Shown in pieces: positions 7,763 to 17,396 of a stretch of DNA of 24,932 nt; positions within the stretch are counted from its first letter, which is position 1; each line of letters opens with the position of its first letter. The stretch is from positions 1 to 24,932 of the forward strand of contig JADNRV010000557.1 in assembly GCA_015499995.1 (NCBI GenBank), read 5' to 3'. This DNA comes from Flammula alnicola. Its lineage: Eukaryota > Basidiomycota > Agaricomycetes > Agaricales > Strophariaceae. Position numbers and translations under genes: made by a program. The notes below the pieces were generated by a model that worked only from the letters and a program-made list of their open reading frames with translations, was not told the origin of the DNA and searched no databases.

Positions 7763-9390
7763 ATGTTTGATGCATTGATGCCTCATTATATACCAGAGAC
7801 AACCCTCTGCTCACCGATGAAGAAGTCCTTAATGTCCGTATCTCTTTCACGTATTGCATGTTCTTGCGATATCTCATAATCATTACAACAAGACGTTGCC
7901 TCTCACCTACAAGACATGGAAAGAATCCATTAACTCATTTTTCATAGAACTTGATGGGAGACACGAAGAGGAAAACTTGCGACCTGAACAATGCTGGTGG
8001 TTTCCCTGGATGATCTTGCGCCCATTCTTCCACTCGAAAGGCTATACGCTATTTAATCACGATCCTCAAATACCTTCTAGGCTCCCAAGTGTTCCCGGTG
8101 CACCAGCGACTGATTCATTTGGCTTATATGGCGACCGAACACAAATGGCAATCTCTAATTTTGATCAGGTGTGTCCTCTGTGCTGTTCGACATTGACAAT
8201 CGATGATTTATAGGCCCGCTGATATGAACAGAGTGCAACAGCATTTGGGGCGCGTGATAGGTATGGAGCCCGAGAGTTGTATGTGTCTTATCGGTTCCTG
8301 ATGGCCTTTTTCAGACAGAATAGGGACGTTGCGATAAAGGTTGTCGACAAATATTCTCCAGACTGTCCAGATGGTTCTACTGAACTTCAAATTCTGCGTC
8401 TGCTTAATTCTCCTTCTATGAGGTCGGACCCGAGAAATGCCACCGTTCCAGTGATCGAATTTCTTGAGTTTCATGACTGGAAATTCGTCGTTATGCCCTT
8501 CTTAGAGGGATGTGATGCGTATGATCTCCTAACATCACATGAATGTCTGGATTTTGGTTGCCAGATCCTCGAGGTACTTAAGCCTTTCTTCCCGTCCACA
8601 TGATTCTAAATTACTCATAAGATAATATTAGGCCCTCGTCTACCTGCATGAGAACCGGATTGCTCATTTGGTGGGTCTTTCTTCCATCGGTTTTCTTGGA
8701 GACTTACCCACCATTTCGACCTCGTTTTTCTAGGATATCTCCCACGAGAACATAATGATGAACTTTCGCGGATCCCTTCCCAGGAAGGACTTTTACGATC
8801 CAGAAAGTCAAAGAGCTATCAAATTTGACCCGATTCCTGAATTTCGGTCAACATTCCCTGTTAGGTATAGCTTCATTGACTTTGGACAATCGGCTTACTT
8901 CCTCCCGGGAATTCATCCCTCCAAATGTCGTGTTACTCCACATGGAAAGGGTCGACCCCACCGTGCTCCAGAAGTCAATGGCCGCTTCAAATATGATCCA
9001 TTCGCTGCGGACGTGTATCAAGTGGCCCAGTTCTTTTATAGTTGGTTCGGGGTGGGTGTTTTTACCTCTATTAGATATGAACGCTGGCTTATCTCACCCA
9101 CAAATATGTAGCGAGTTATCTACTCTGAAGTTCCTGGCCTAGTTGAACTCTTGCAGGATATGTCGAGCATGTATCCTCCTGACCGCATTTCCATGGCTTC
9201 TGCTGCCGCTCGAATGCGAGTTCTTTATGATCAGCTCCCGCCTCAGGAAACGCTCCAGCGTTACCCCATTGAATTTTTTGATTACGCATCCATTCCAAGA
9301 TCGAAACTGCGTTACAGTTATGAGTACCTCAAATGGTACATTTCCGAAGCATGGAAATCGTGCTTGGTGAGTGGCCGATTTCCCACCTAA
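7763..9390 (+). CDS. FunK-like/fungal protein kinase-like protein
   Basis: Seven exons: 7763-7833, 7893-8168, 8232-8260, 8315-8573, 8632-8670, 8734-9051 and 9112-9390, with introns of 54-63 nt. The N-terminus has the leader common in mushroom kinase-like proteins (LLTDEEVLN, then TYKTWKE). The kinase core is recognisable: DVAIKVV with the ATP lysine, a glutamate in STELQILRLL, VVMPFLEG hinge, ALVYLHENRIAHL, the catalytic loop DISHENIMMNF, SFIDFGQSAYF for DFG, and HRAPEV for APE, then DVYQVAQFFYSWFG. All catalytic residues are present although the loop reads HLDIS rather than HRD. Exon 1 is 71 nt, and 72 would be needed to keep MFDALMPHYIPE and LLTDEEVLN in one frame, so a 1-nt deletion near 7790-7805 is likely. 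Starting exon 3 at the first AG (8211) would hit TGA; the AG at 8231 avoids it. Confidence 0.77.
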
Positions 9391-10025
9391 TCAGATTCAG
9401 TACGACTTACGGATCTCTCGTCGGTTTAAGGCGGCCTTCCGACTGTATGACTAACTTCAAAAACCACATGTCTTGGGAAAGGATTCTTGACTCTTGAAGG
9501 GCTTGCAGCTTGAAGCTGAATAACGTTGCAAACTTGGCGAATGCATGCTCGCTTTCTCTATCAGTTCTCGTCACCTCAGGCTGGGGTGCTATAGATTTCA
9601 TGTCGTATGCCATCATGTATAACTTCTGATAAAGCGTATATATGTTCTCGTAAAATGTACCAACTGCTTAGATCCATTCTCAAGCGAGGTCACTGGAGTG
9701 AATTCGCCTGAGGGAAGTAAATAAGGAACTCCCTGCCCAACAACTCGTATGTATGCCTTTCGATCATGTTGTACATGCTCACGCGCCAAAAACAAAGGCC
9801 CTCTATACGTCGAGACAGTACCCCAGAGATTCAGAACTCAGAATCCCGGTCCCTCTATAATCTATTGAGGAAACCATCCAACGTTCATTTTCCTCTGTGT
9901 GGGGCACCGATCCTATTTGGGTCACGCTCCCAAATAGTACTCGTAGACTTATCACGCCACTGCTCTTGCTACTTGACTGCTACCCCCACTACTCGTGAAG
10001 CCAGTTCTTCTCGATCCTCATCTCA
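9391..10025. other. Intergenic between kinase and PP2C genes
   Basis: This holds the kinase 3' flank and the PP2C promoter; short frames here look random. The part at about 9650-9740 (AACTGCTTAG..., then GGAAGTAAATAAGGA) recurs at 11755-11820 in the partial kinase copy. CTCTATAATCTATT near 9852 is a weak TATA-like sequence for PP2C. Confidence 0.4.
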
Positions 10026-11367
10026 ATGCCACCACTTGACGGTCAATCTGACTCTGCGCAAACTGTCTCCGCCAAACAACTTCGCTCAGAACTAGCTCGA
10101 GTTTCAGTGGCGACGGTCATGTATGGCGCTCATACCATCGCTTTCCAACCCCGTACCGAATATCGGAGTGAGGATCGACATCTGGTGGGAGATTGGAAAC
10201 TTTCTAATGGAACTTGGAAATTTATTGGGGTCTTTGATGGTGCCAGAGTCGGGTGTATACCTGACGCGAAGCTGATTCATTACTGAGCTAGGTCATGGCG
10301 CGGGCCATGAAGCTGTCGATTTCGTATTCGAGACGTTGCCAGGCATGATTAAAGCCTCTCTTGCGTCGGCAGTCGATGCAGCCGACGTCGTTTCTACAAC
10401 CACCATAGAGGATATTTTGGTGCGATCCATATCCGACATCGATGATCGTATCAAAGCCGATCTTCTCAACTTCTTTCCCGGTGGACCCGCGCAAATCTCG
10501 AAGCTCACCGACAATGAAATCAAGCGTGCCATCAGAGACCCCGAGACTGGAAATTCATATGTGCAAATCATGCGTGCGAGAACGGGTACGACTGCGTTGG
10601 TCGCTCTAATCGACCCATTGAAGTCTCTCCACGTCGCCAGTCTCGGTGACTGTGAAGCCCGTAAGCATGTAAAGCACATCGGCTGGCATGTCTGACTGAC
10701 CATTCGATCAGTGCTTGGCACGCGGAATGGCCTTGGAGGATGGGAGGTGAAGACCCTGAGCAAGCGGCATAATGCTAGTAATAAAGTGGAGGCAGATCGC
10801 GTTCGGGCAGAGCATCCTGGTGAAGCAGAATGCATACATCAGGGTAGAACGTTGGGTTTAGTTACTCTGACGCGAGGTGAGTAATAAAGCTCCCTTTTTA
10901 TCATTGTCGACTGATATACAAATGATGTAGCCATCGGAGACACCCTGTTTAAACTCCCACCCATTTATACTGAACGTGTGCTTGCCCTCGCAACACCACC
11001 GTTCCACGAGAACTACAAATTTGGCGACCTCCTTGCTCGAAACCTCACACCGCCATATCTCTCTAACCGGGCGGACGTCGAGCATGTTGACCTGGCGTCA
11101 CTGGGCCCTAATGCCATGCCCGTGCTCATTCTATGCTCTGATGGGCTCTGCGACTTGTACTCCAGGCGCTCACAGACGAGAGACATAGCGCAGGATGTCC
11201 AGCTATGGCTCACCACGTTGACTCGTGAAAGTAGCGACAATCTGGCTCTGGAACTCCTGTGGGATGCGTTGGGCGGGGATGACAGGATAGAAGCGGCCAG
11301 TAAGATCGTCAGAGGAATGCCTGGTAGGCGGGTGGATGATACCACAGTCGTTGTGCTTCAGCTGTGA
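10026..11367 (+). CDS. PP2C-family (PPM) protein phosphatase
   Basis: Four exons (10026-10239, 10292-10660, 10712-10876, 10931-11367; introns 52, 51 and 54 nt) join in frame to 394 aa. PP2C phosphatases remove phosphate from Ser/Thr with two bridging Mn/Mg ions. The metal-site motif is made at the first splice: KFIGVFDG joined to HGAGHEAVDF gives the canonical DGHG (residues about 71-74). Later motifs follow in family order: GTTALVALI, HVASLGDCEALLGTRN, TLSKRHNASNKVEADRVRAE, GLVTLTRAIGDTLFKLPP, LILCSDGLCDLYS (metal aspartate) and the C-terminal VDDTTVVVLQL. The organisation resembles mitochondrial pyruvate-dehydrogenase-phosphatase-like fungal PP2Cs, but no clear targeting peptide is seen, so the substrate is open. 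It lies 635 bp downstream of the kinase gene, on the same strand. No lesion was found. Confidence 0.92.
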
Positions 11368-11558
11368 GAAATTGTAGTGATTATTTCTATACTCCTTTCA
11401 AATGTTCACACACGGTTATCGAGAACGCTATACACCGCAGAGTCGGGCGCTTATTTGTGGCGGACTGGTAACGCTTTTTAGTTGTAAAACTATGCGATAT
11501 ACGTGCAACGTCGTCAACGAAAAAAACGAACTTGAGATTCATTTAATTTATATTCGCT

Positions 11559-11820
11559 GAATGGCGCATCATATATAGTCCATTCGAACCGCCCACTTTT
11601 TCTATAGTTGGTTCGGAGAGGTGTTTTTTCTTTATTGTATGTGAACGCCATCATCTGCGATTCATTTAGTCTGAAGTCCCGGGTAAGTATACATAATTCA
11701 ACTCTTGCAGGATATTATTGCGGGACATATGGTATGTCCCGTAACAGATGTCTTGAACTGCTTAGCTCGCGAGGCCACTGTGGAGCGAATTCACAGGGAA
11801 GTAAATAAGGAGCTCCCCGG
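11559..11820 (+). pseudogene. Partial copy of the kinase gene 3' region
   Basis: From 11559 to about 11716 the sequence matches 8975-9155 of the kinase gene by eye (AATGGC..., ATCCATTCG, TATAGTTGGTTCGG, intron text, then CTCTTGCAGGATAT). It then jumps to text matching about 9650-9740 beyond the kinase stop (AACTGCTTAG, GGAAGTAAATAAGGAGCTCC). The copy therefore lost about 490 bp, including most of the last exon, and all upstream exons are absent. It sits downstream of PP2C, so a segment of the kinase was duplicated to the far side of that gene. The rest of 11368-11997 shows no gene. Confidence 0.75.
11721..11741. repeat. Perfect 9-bp stem hairpin inside the kinase relic
   Basis: CGGGACATA and TATGTCCCG flank a TGG loop. 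The hairpin lies exactly where homology to the kinase gene breaks, so it may mark the deletion or insertion scar. Confidence 0.6.
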
Positions 11821-11997
11821 AGACAGTATTGTAAATAGAAATCAAATCCTGAATGTCGACCACTATGGCGCGTTGAGAAAGCAATCAAAGTCCAATGGTA
11901 TGATCCTATATGTATAGTACAGTATTTCTGTGGAATAACTATCGCAAATCAACATGTTGTGTATAAAGCTGGAATGCTGTCGGTGAGTTAAAAAGAA

Positions 11998-13309
11998 CTA
12001 AAGATTCGTCTTTGAAAAGCCCTCATCCAACCAATCCAAGATCAACGGGGTCAATTTTCCGAGATCCTTCTCTTCTGTGAGGAAGTCGAACAAGGGATCG
12101 ACATGAATGCCGTTTTCTTGCAAGACGGTTGTCGCGTTTTTATGGTATTTTTCCATGGTCTTCGAATATTTGATAATCTCGTCTCGAAGGACTTCCGCGC
12201 TCCCAGCGCTAATGAGAATCCTTTTAACGTACTTGTCCACTCCTTTCAGCCAGTCCTCTGGAGCGGTATTAGCGTCTATGTAGGGCAGGGCTGATTTAGG
12301 AACCCCGTGTAGAACTTTGCCCGCCCAATATAAACCAGTATGTCGCGTCAAGAAGTCGCCTCGGCCTTCACGGTCGGTTTTGAGGCACTGATCTTCGGTG
12401 TCAAGCATTCTCACCCACGGAGACATCATATAACCACCGCCGAGAGGAGAAGAAAGCGCCAGCTTTGGAACGCCTTGGACGGGGTGCAGCATATGCGACA
12501 GTACCATATGTATCATGATGCCGCCTGCTGAGTCCCCTACCAATTGGATGTTCTCCGGTTTGACACCGGAATTTACAATATGTTGAATCGCAAATACCGT
12601 TTGCTTGAGCTGCGTCGGGAAGGTACGATCTGGTACAAGGGCTTTGGTTCATTGAATAAGTGAGTACGAGTGGCGAACAACGACAAAATGACCACACTTA
12701 CAGTAATCCAAAATCGCAGTGCTAGTAGGCTTTCCCCGCTTTTCAAGGTTCTCTTGTATATACCACCAGAATGCTGGAGAGGATGCTACGGTTCCAAAAA
12801 CAAATGCACCACCTATCCAGAAATCATTCTTGAGAGAAAGCCCATGGTATGACGATATCGAACGCTTACCGTGCAGGTACAGGAGCACACGATCGGCTTC
12901 CTTAGGACCTATCCAAAACAATCTCGCGTCCTCTCCGATGTCCTCTACTACTGGGGCTATACCCTTTGCCTTCATAAAATCAGCGTAGGCTTTGCTTGTC
13001 GGTCCAAAGAACGCGCGAGTCTGCCTTCGGTTCATGCCAGACACAACCAGGAGACTTAGGCGGTCGATGACAATTCGTTTCCAGCCTTTGGAACGCCCAT
13101 AAGCTGTGAATGGCGACTTCAGCAATGCCCAGGCCAGTATAGCCGCTGTTAGAATGGCGAAATATGAGCGGGATTTCGGTTATGCGCGAGGGACGACCAT
13201 AAGCTCAATGGGACTCACGTGCGGGCAACATAGTCAGAAACATCTGACATTTATCAACGAAGGAGAGTCTGTTTCTTGGAAGAACCACTTCGTTCCCCAA
13301 GGCCGACAT
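11998..13309 (-). CDS. Alpha/beta hydrolase-3 family esterase, paralogue A
   Basis: Four exons (13219-13309, 12870-13145, 12702-12812, 11998-12641; introns 73, 57 and 60 nt) give about 373 aa. The family is the hormone-sensitive-lipase-like alpha/beta hydrolase group that includes yeast steryl acetyl hydrolase Say1. The oxyanion-hole segment VLLYLHG-GGAFVFG forms across an intron, the nucleophile elbow is IQLVGDSAGGIMIHMVLSHM, and the acid and histidine candidates are in AEVLRDEIIKY and ENGIHVDPLFDF. The N-terminal part has a hydrophobic stretch (CQMFLTMLPAPAILAWALLK), likely a membrane anchor, then GMNRRQTRAFFGPT. The ATG at 13309 starts MSALGNEVVLPRNRLSF, aligned with the MSATESEEL and MPAAQSEEL starts of paralogues B and C. 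It is the most divergent of the three tandem copies and shows no lesion. The substrate is unknown. Confidence 0.88.
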
Positions 13310-14030
13310 AGATATAAAAGAGGGATGACGAGTACTGGGTGGAGTGTCTAGGGAGTAGAGCTCGAGGTATCTTCCCGCGGACTACTTTTATACTAGTACT
13401 CAGCTGCCCAGGGTGCCGGGACCGGGGAAACGATACATTTCCCACACATTCATGCCAGTAGCCTGATGGAACTGTCGCGGAGGTTAGCAGTCTCTCACTC
13501 ACGCAAGTAGTATGTAGAGTTTGTTTTCAGATGGGAAACTGCCGCGATAGCTTTAGAGTCACCATGGGTTCACTGACGTAAGCAGGTCATAGAGAGAAGT
13601 GCTAGCATATCCAACGAACTCTGGGCTATTCATTCGGACCAAGAGCGTGTAAATACAACTTTGTCACCCTAGTGTAAGCGACTTGTAGGAGATGGCAAAG
13701 AGTCCAACTCCACCTCAACAGCTAACTGACAGTAAACCCACTCAGCTTAGTTGTTAATTAGACCAATGAAACAAAACCCGTGTGGTGATATTTTATAAAG
13801 ATCGTGCTTTATTCATTCACAGCAAGCTTCCATTTTTTTTGTCTAATTCACTGATTCAGCTATATCGTACTCAGAATGACGGACTACGCCACAATCTTCC
13901 TTTCTGGATAAGTCCCAGGTGAACTCATATTTCCCTGAGTAGCATCGAGAATGGGAAAGCTCAAATAATTGTTTCAGATAGAATGCACATGTGATTTATT
14001 TCGGTTTAGAAGAGATAGAAGGTGCACGCT
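13310..14030. other. Intergenic between hydrolases A and B
   Basis: This 721-bp gap holds the promoter of A and the 3' flank of B. No frame, RNA gene or repeat was recognised. An AT-rich stretch lies at about 13785-13850. Confidence 0.5.
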
Positions 14031-15324
14031 TCAAGCTGCTTGGGAAAAACTATCGTCCAACCAATTCAAGATCGAATGTGTTAATTGTCCCGATGACTCT
14101 CCCAACATGAAGTCTATAAATGGATCAACATGAACGCCGTTGTCCTGGATAATAATTGTTGTGTCTTTGAGCTGCCCCTCCACGGTTAGAGCGTACTTGA
14201 TGATCTCATCTCGAAGGACCTCTACGCTCCCCGCCGTGATAAGAACACGCCTCACGCATTTATCGAGCCCTTCTAACCAGTCCTTCGGTGCTTCGTTTGC
14301 TTCCAGATAAGGCATGGCAGATTGAGGAACGCCTTCCAGTACCTTGGCACCCCAGTATTTGAGGCACGATGCAGATAAACAGTCGCCTTGGCTGTCGGCG
14401 GTGTGCAGGTACTTATCCTCAGGATCGAGTAGCCTTGCCCACGGCGACATCATGCACACGCCTCCGAGGGGGGCATCCAAGCTTAAGGTAGGAACGGCCT
14501 CCACTGGATGCAACATATGGGAGAGGACCTGGTGGATTAACAGACCACCCGCAGAATCGCCGACGAGTTGAATGTTCCTTGGCTGGACGCCCAAGTCTAA
14601 TAGGTGTTGGATCGCAAGGACTGCTTGCGTGAGTTGGGTAGGGAATGTGCGGTCCGGGACGAGTGCTACATTTAGACATACGAATCGACTTAGAAATTAT
14701 CCTCAGATAAATGATTTATATACTCACTATAATTCAGCATCGCAATCCCGGTGGGCTTCCCTCTCTTTTCGAGGTTATCCTTTATATACCACCAAAAGGG
14801 CGGTGCTGGCTCAGGAGCGCCAAGTATATATGCACCGCCTTATGATAAATGTTGTTTAGAAAATACTCCTGTGTGTTAAAAAGGCGCGTCCCATACCGTG
14901 GAAGTAGAGCAAAACACGGTCCGTGTGCTTAGCACCTATCCAAAGTAGCCTCGCGTCTTCGCCGATATCTTCCACAATTTGTGGTAGATCCTTTTCCTTC
15001 ATAAATGCGTTGTATACCTTGCGCGTCGGCCCAGAGAATGCCCTCAGCTGCCTTCGATTCATGCCATTAGCGGTCATGAGAATGGTACGTTCGACAAGAA
15101 TTCGTTTCCAGCTCTTTGCTCTTTTGTAAGGACTGAAGGGCGACTTTAATAGTGCCCAAGTCAGCACAGCCGCTGTTCGAACAATAACAGTTACTCCTGA
15201 GTTTTATTTACAATGCATTGAGAGATAAGGACTCACGAGCCGGTAACAAGACCAGAAGCATCCGGACTTTGTCAAAAAAAGAAAATCTGTTCCTAGTAAG
15301 TTCTTCGCTTTCTGTTGCTGACAT
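14031..15324 (-). CDS. Alpha/beta hydrolase-3 family esterase, paralogue B
   Basis: Exons 15237-15324, 14896-15172, 14728-14838 and 14031-14665 (introns 64, 57 and 62 nt) match those of A and C at the same positions and phases. The product, about 370 aa, starts MSATESEELTRNRFSFFDKV, followed by a hydrophobic segment (MLLVLLPAPAVLTWALLK) that probably anchors it to a membrane. Motifs: MTANGMNRRQLRAF, VLLYFHG-GGAYILGA (oxyanion hole, across intron 2), PFWWYIKDNLEKRGKPTGIA, VPDRTFPTQLTQAVLAIQHL, nucleophile elbow QLVGDSAGGLLIHQVLSHML, SPWARLLDPED, VEVLRDEIIKY and NGVHVDPFIDFML. No frameshift or stop was found, so this is the intact member of the recent B/C pair. The promoter region upstream is also shared with C. 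Confidence 0.9.
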
Positions 15325-15651
15325 GGTTGGGCTGTAGATAGTGGAGAGACAATGTAGAGGGGCAAAAGAAATACAGGACTCGGCAAGGCACGTATGCCAT
15401 CAAATCATTTCCTTTCTCTCACATCTGTCGTTGACTCGTTTCACAAGTGTGTAAAGGGGAATTCGGGTGGTTGTCGTCAGCAATTGGCCGGCAGTCAGGG
15501 CCGTGCAATGAACGACTCACGAGTCGGCATGACCTCATCAGAATAAGTACATTTGGTCATATCGGAGGGTACGGGTTTGTTTTTAAATTATATCTGGCTC
15601 AAGGGCATTGTACAGTATGGAAGAGGCAAAAGCTATACGATTTCGTACCCT
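15325..15651. promoter_or_regulatory. Promoter of hydrolase B, duplicated upstream of C
   Basis: The first 230 bp upstream of the B start (GTTGGGCTG..., ATACAGGA, TCTCTCACAT.TGTCG, GAGTCGG, AGAATAAGTAC) recur in order upstream of C (16941-17205). The duplicated unit therefore contains promoter and gene. The remaining 100 bp, next to the C stop, is the 3' flank of C. Confidence 0.6.
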
Positions 15652-16940
15652 TTAAGCCGTTTGGGAAAATCCATCGTCCAACCAATTCAAGATCAAAGGG
15701 GTCAGCTGACCTTGTGTGTCCCCCAACATGAAGTCGACCAATGGATCATCATGAACGCCGTTGTCTTGGACGATGGTTGTTGTGTCTTTCAGGTGCTTCT
15801 CCACGGTTATAGCATACTGAGGATTCGTCTCGAAGGACCTCTACGCTCCCGGCTGTGATAAGAATGCGCTTCAAACATTTATCGAGTCCTTCTAACCAGT
15901 TCTTCGGCGCTTCATTCGCTTCTAGATAAGGCGTGGCGGAGTGAGGAACGCCTTCGAGTACCTTGTTCCCCCAATATTTGAGGCATGATGCAGACAAGTA
16001 GTCACCTTGGCCGTTGGTGGTCTGCAGATACTTATCCTCAGGATCGAGTAAGCCTCGTCCACGGGACATCATGTACGCGCCTCCCAAAGGCGTGTCCAAA
16101 CTTAAGTTGGGAACACCATCCACCGGTGCAACATATGGGAAAGGACCTGGTGAATCAACTGAGCACCCGCAGAATCGCCTGAGAGTTGAATGTTTCCTGG
16201 CTGGACGCCTGAGTCCAAAAGATGCTGGATGCAAGGACTGCTTGCGTAAGTTGGGTAGGGAATGTGCGGTCTGGGACGAGCGCTACATTTCATCATATGA
16301 ATGAGCTGACAAGTATAATTATATACGGATCAATCATTGAATACTCACTATAATTCAACATTGCGATCCCAGTGGGCTTCCCTCTCTTTTCGAGGTTTTC
16401 CTTCATATACCACCAAAGGACGGCGCCGACGCAAAAGCCCGAGTAAATATGCACCACCTTCCCATGAAGGTTATTTAGAAAACATTGTCGTGAGAAAAGC
16501 CATAGCATACCGTGGAAGTAGAGCACGACGCGGTCCGTGTGCTTAGGACCTATCCAAAGCAACCTTGCGCCGAATTCGCCAATATCTTCCACGACTTGTG
16601 GCAGATCCTTTTGCTTCATAAAATCATTGTACGCCTTGCGTGTCGGCCCAAAGAATGCTCGCAGCTGCCTTCGATTCATGCCATTAGCGGTCATGAAGAT
16701 GGCACTGTCGGCGACAATTCGTTTCCAGCTCTTTGCTTTTCCATAGGGGGTAAATGGCGACTTCAATATTGCCCAGGTGAGCACGACCGCTGTTCGAACA
16801 ACAACAATTACCCCTAAGCTTGTTTATAGTACATGAAGAAATAAGGACTTACGAGCTGGTAACAAGACCAGAAACATCCGGACCTTGTCGAAAAATGAAA
16901 GTTTGTTCCTAGCAAGTTCTTCGCTCTGTGCTGCCGGCAT
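15652..16940 (-). pseudogene. Alpha/beta hydrolase paralogue C, multiply frameshifted
   Basis: The exon layout mirrors B and the start (MPAAQSEELARNKLSFFDKV) and exon 2 are clean, apart from one extra codon at GEFGARLLWIG. Beyond that the frame breaks repeatedly compared with B: one base lost near 16437 and another near 16415 in exon 3, one near 16229 (CTTGC-ATCCAGC), one near 16123 (GTTGCACCGGTGG, where B has GCATCCAGTGG), and two near 15818-15824 after LRDE. The nucleophile elbow now reads GDSAGA, not GDSAGG. The C-terminal block (WLDDGFSQTA, stop at 15652) remains recognisable. Splice sites and nearly all codons are still readable, so decay after the duplication is recent. It cannot yield a full esterase. 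Confidence 0.88.
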
Positions 16941-17396
16941 GTTGGGCTGCGGGTGGTGGAGGGTGAATGTAGAGAGGGAAAGGGAATACAGGAGGTGGCA
17001 ACGCAAGACTTGGATCTTTAATGGCCGGACCAGCGATTCTCTCACATGTGTCGATCCTGACACCTGCTATGGAAGTGAGTTACGCGGGAATAATGTGATT
17101 AATACATACTCACCTGCTCATGAGTCGGTTATTGTCAGATGACCCGCAATCAGTGCCGTTTCTCCCAAATAAGCAACTTTACCTTTCTTGGCGCGACCCC
17201 AGAATAAGTACGTCCAGTCCACATTCGATAAAGCTTATGAAAAGATGTATTCAGAAAGCATACATTATGAGTCAAACAAAGCTATAAATACCATAATATA
17301 CAATCTCTGAATGTCTGTGAGCCTAACAACCAATCCATGACATTGAATGTTCATCATCGTCTGTATGTACCTCCATGGAGAATCCAGAATGCAATG
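16941..17396. other. Intergenic between hydrolase C and the membrane protein gene
   Basis: The first 265 bp is the duplicated hydrolase promoter; the remainder is AT-rich 3' flank of the next gene. No gene was seen. Confidence 0.5.

Larger units (their letters stand above)
14031..17205. repeat. Tandem segmental duplication (hydrolase B and C units, about 1.55 kb each)
   Basis: Unit B spans about 14031-15552 and unit C about 15652-17205, each including gene plus promoter. Exons, introns and upstream sequence align in order on the same strand. Paralogue A (11998-13309) shares exon structure but is more diverged, so it represents an older duplication. Confidence 0.8.

Noticed and set aside
10293..10835. 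180-codon minus-strand frame
   Set aside because: Antisense to PP2C exons 2 and 3, which splice into a continuous family sequence.
13310..13325. TATA box TTTTATATC directly before hydrolase A
   Set aside because: It lies within a few bases of the ATG, too close to direct a transcript that includes the start codon.
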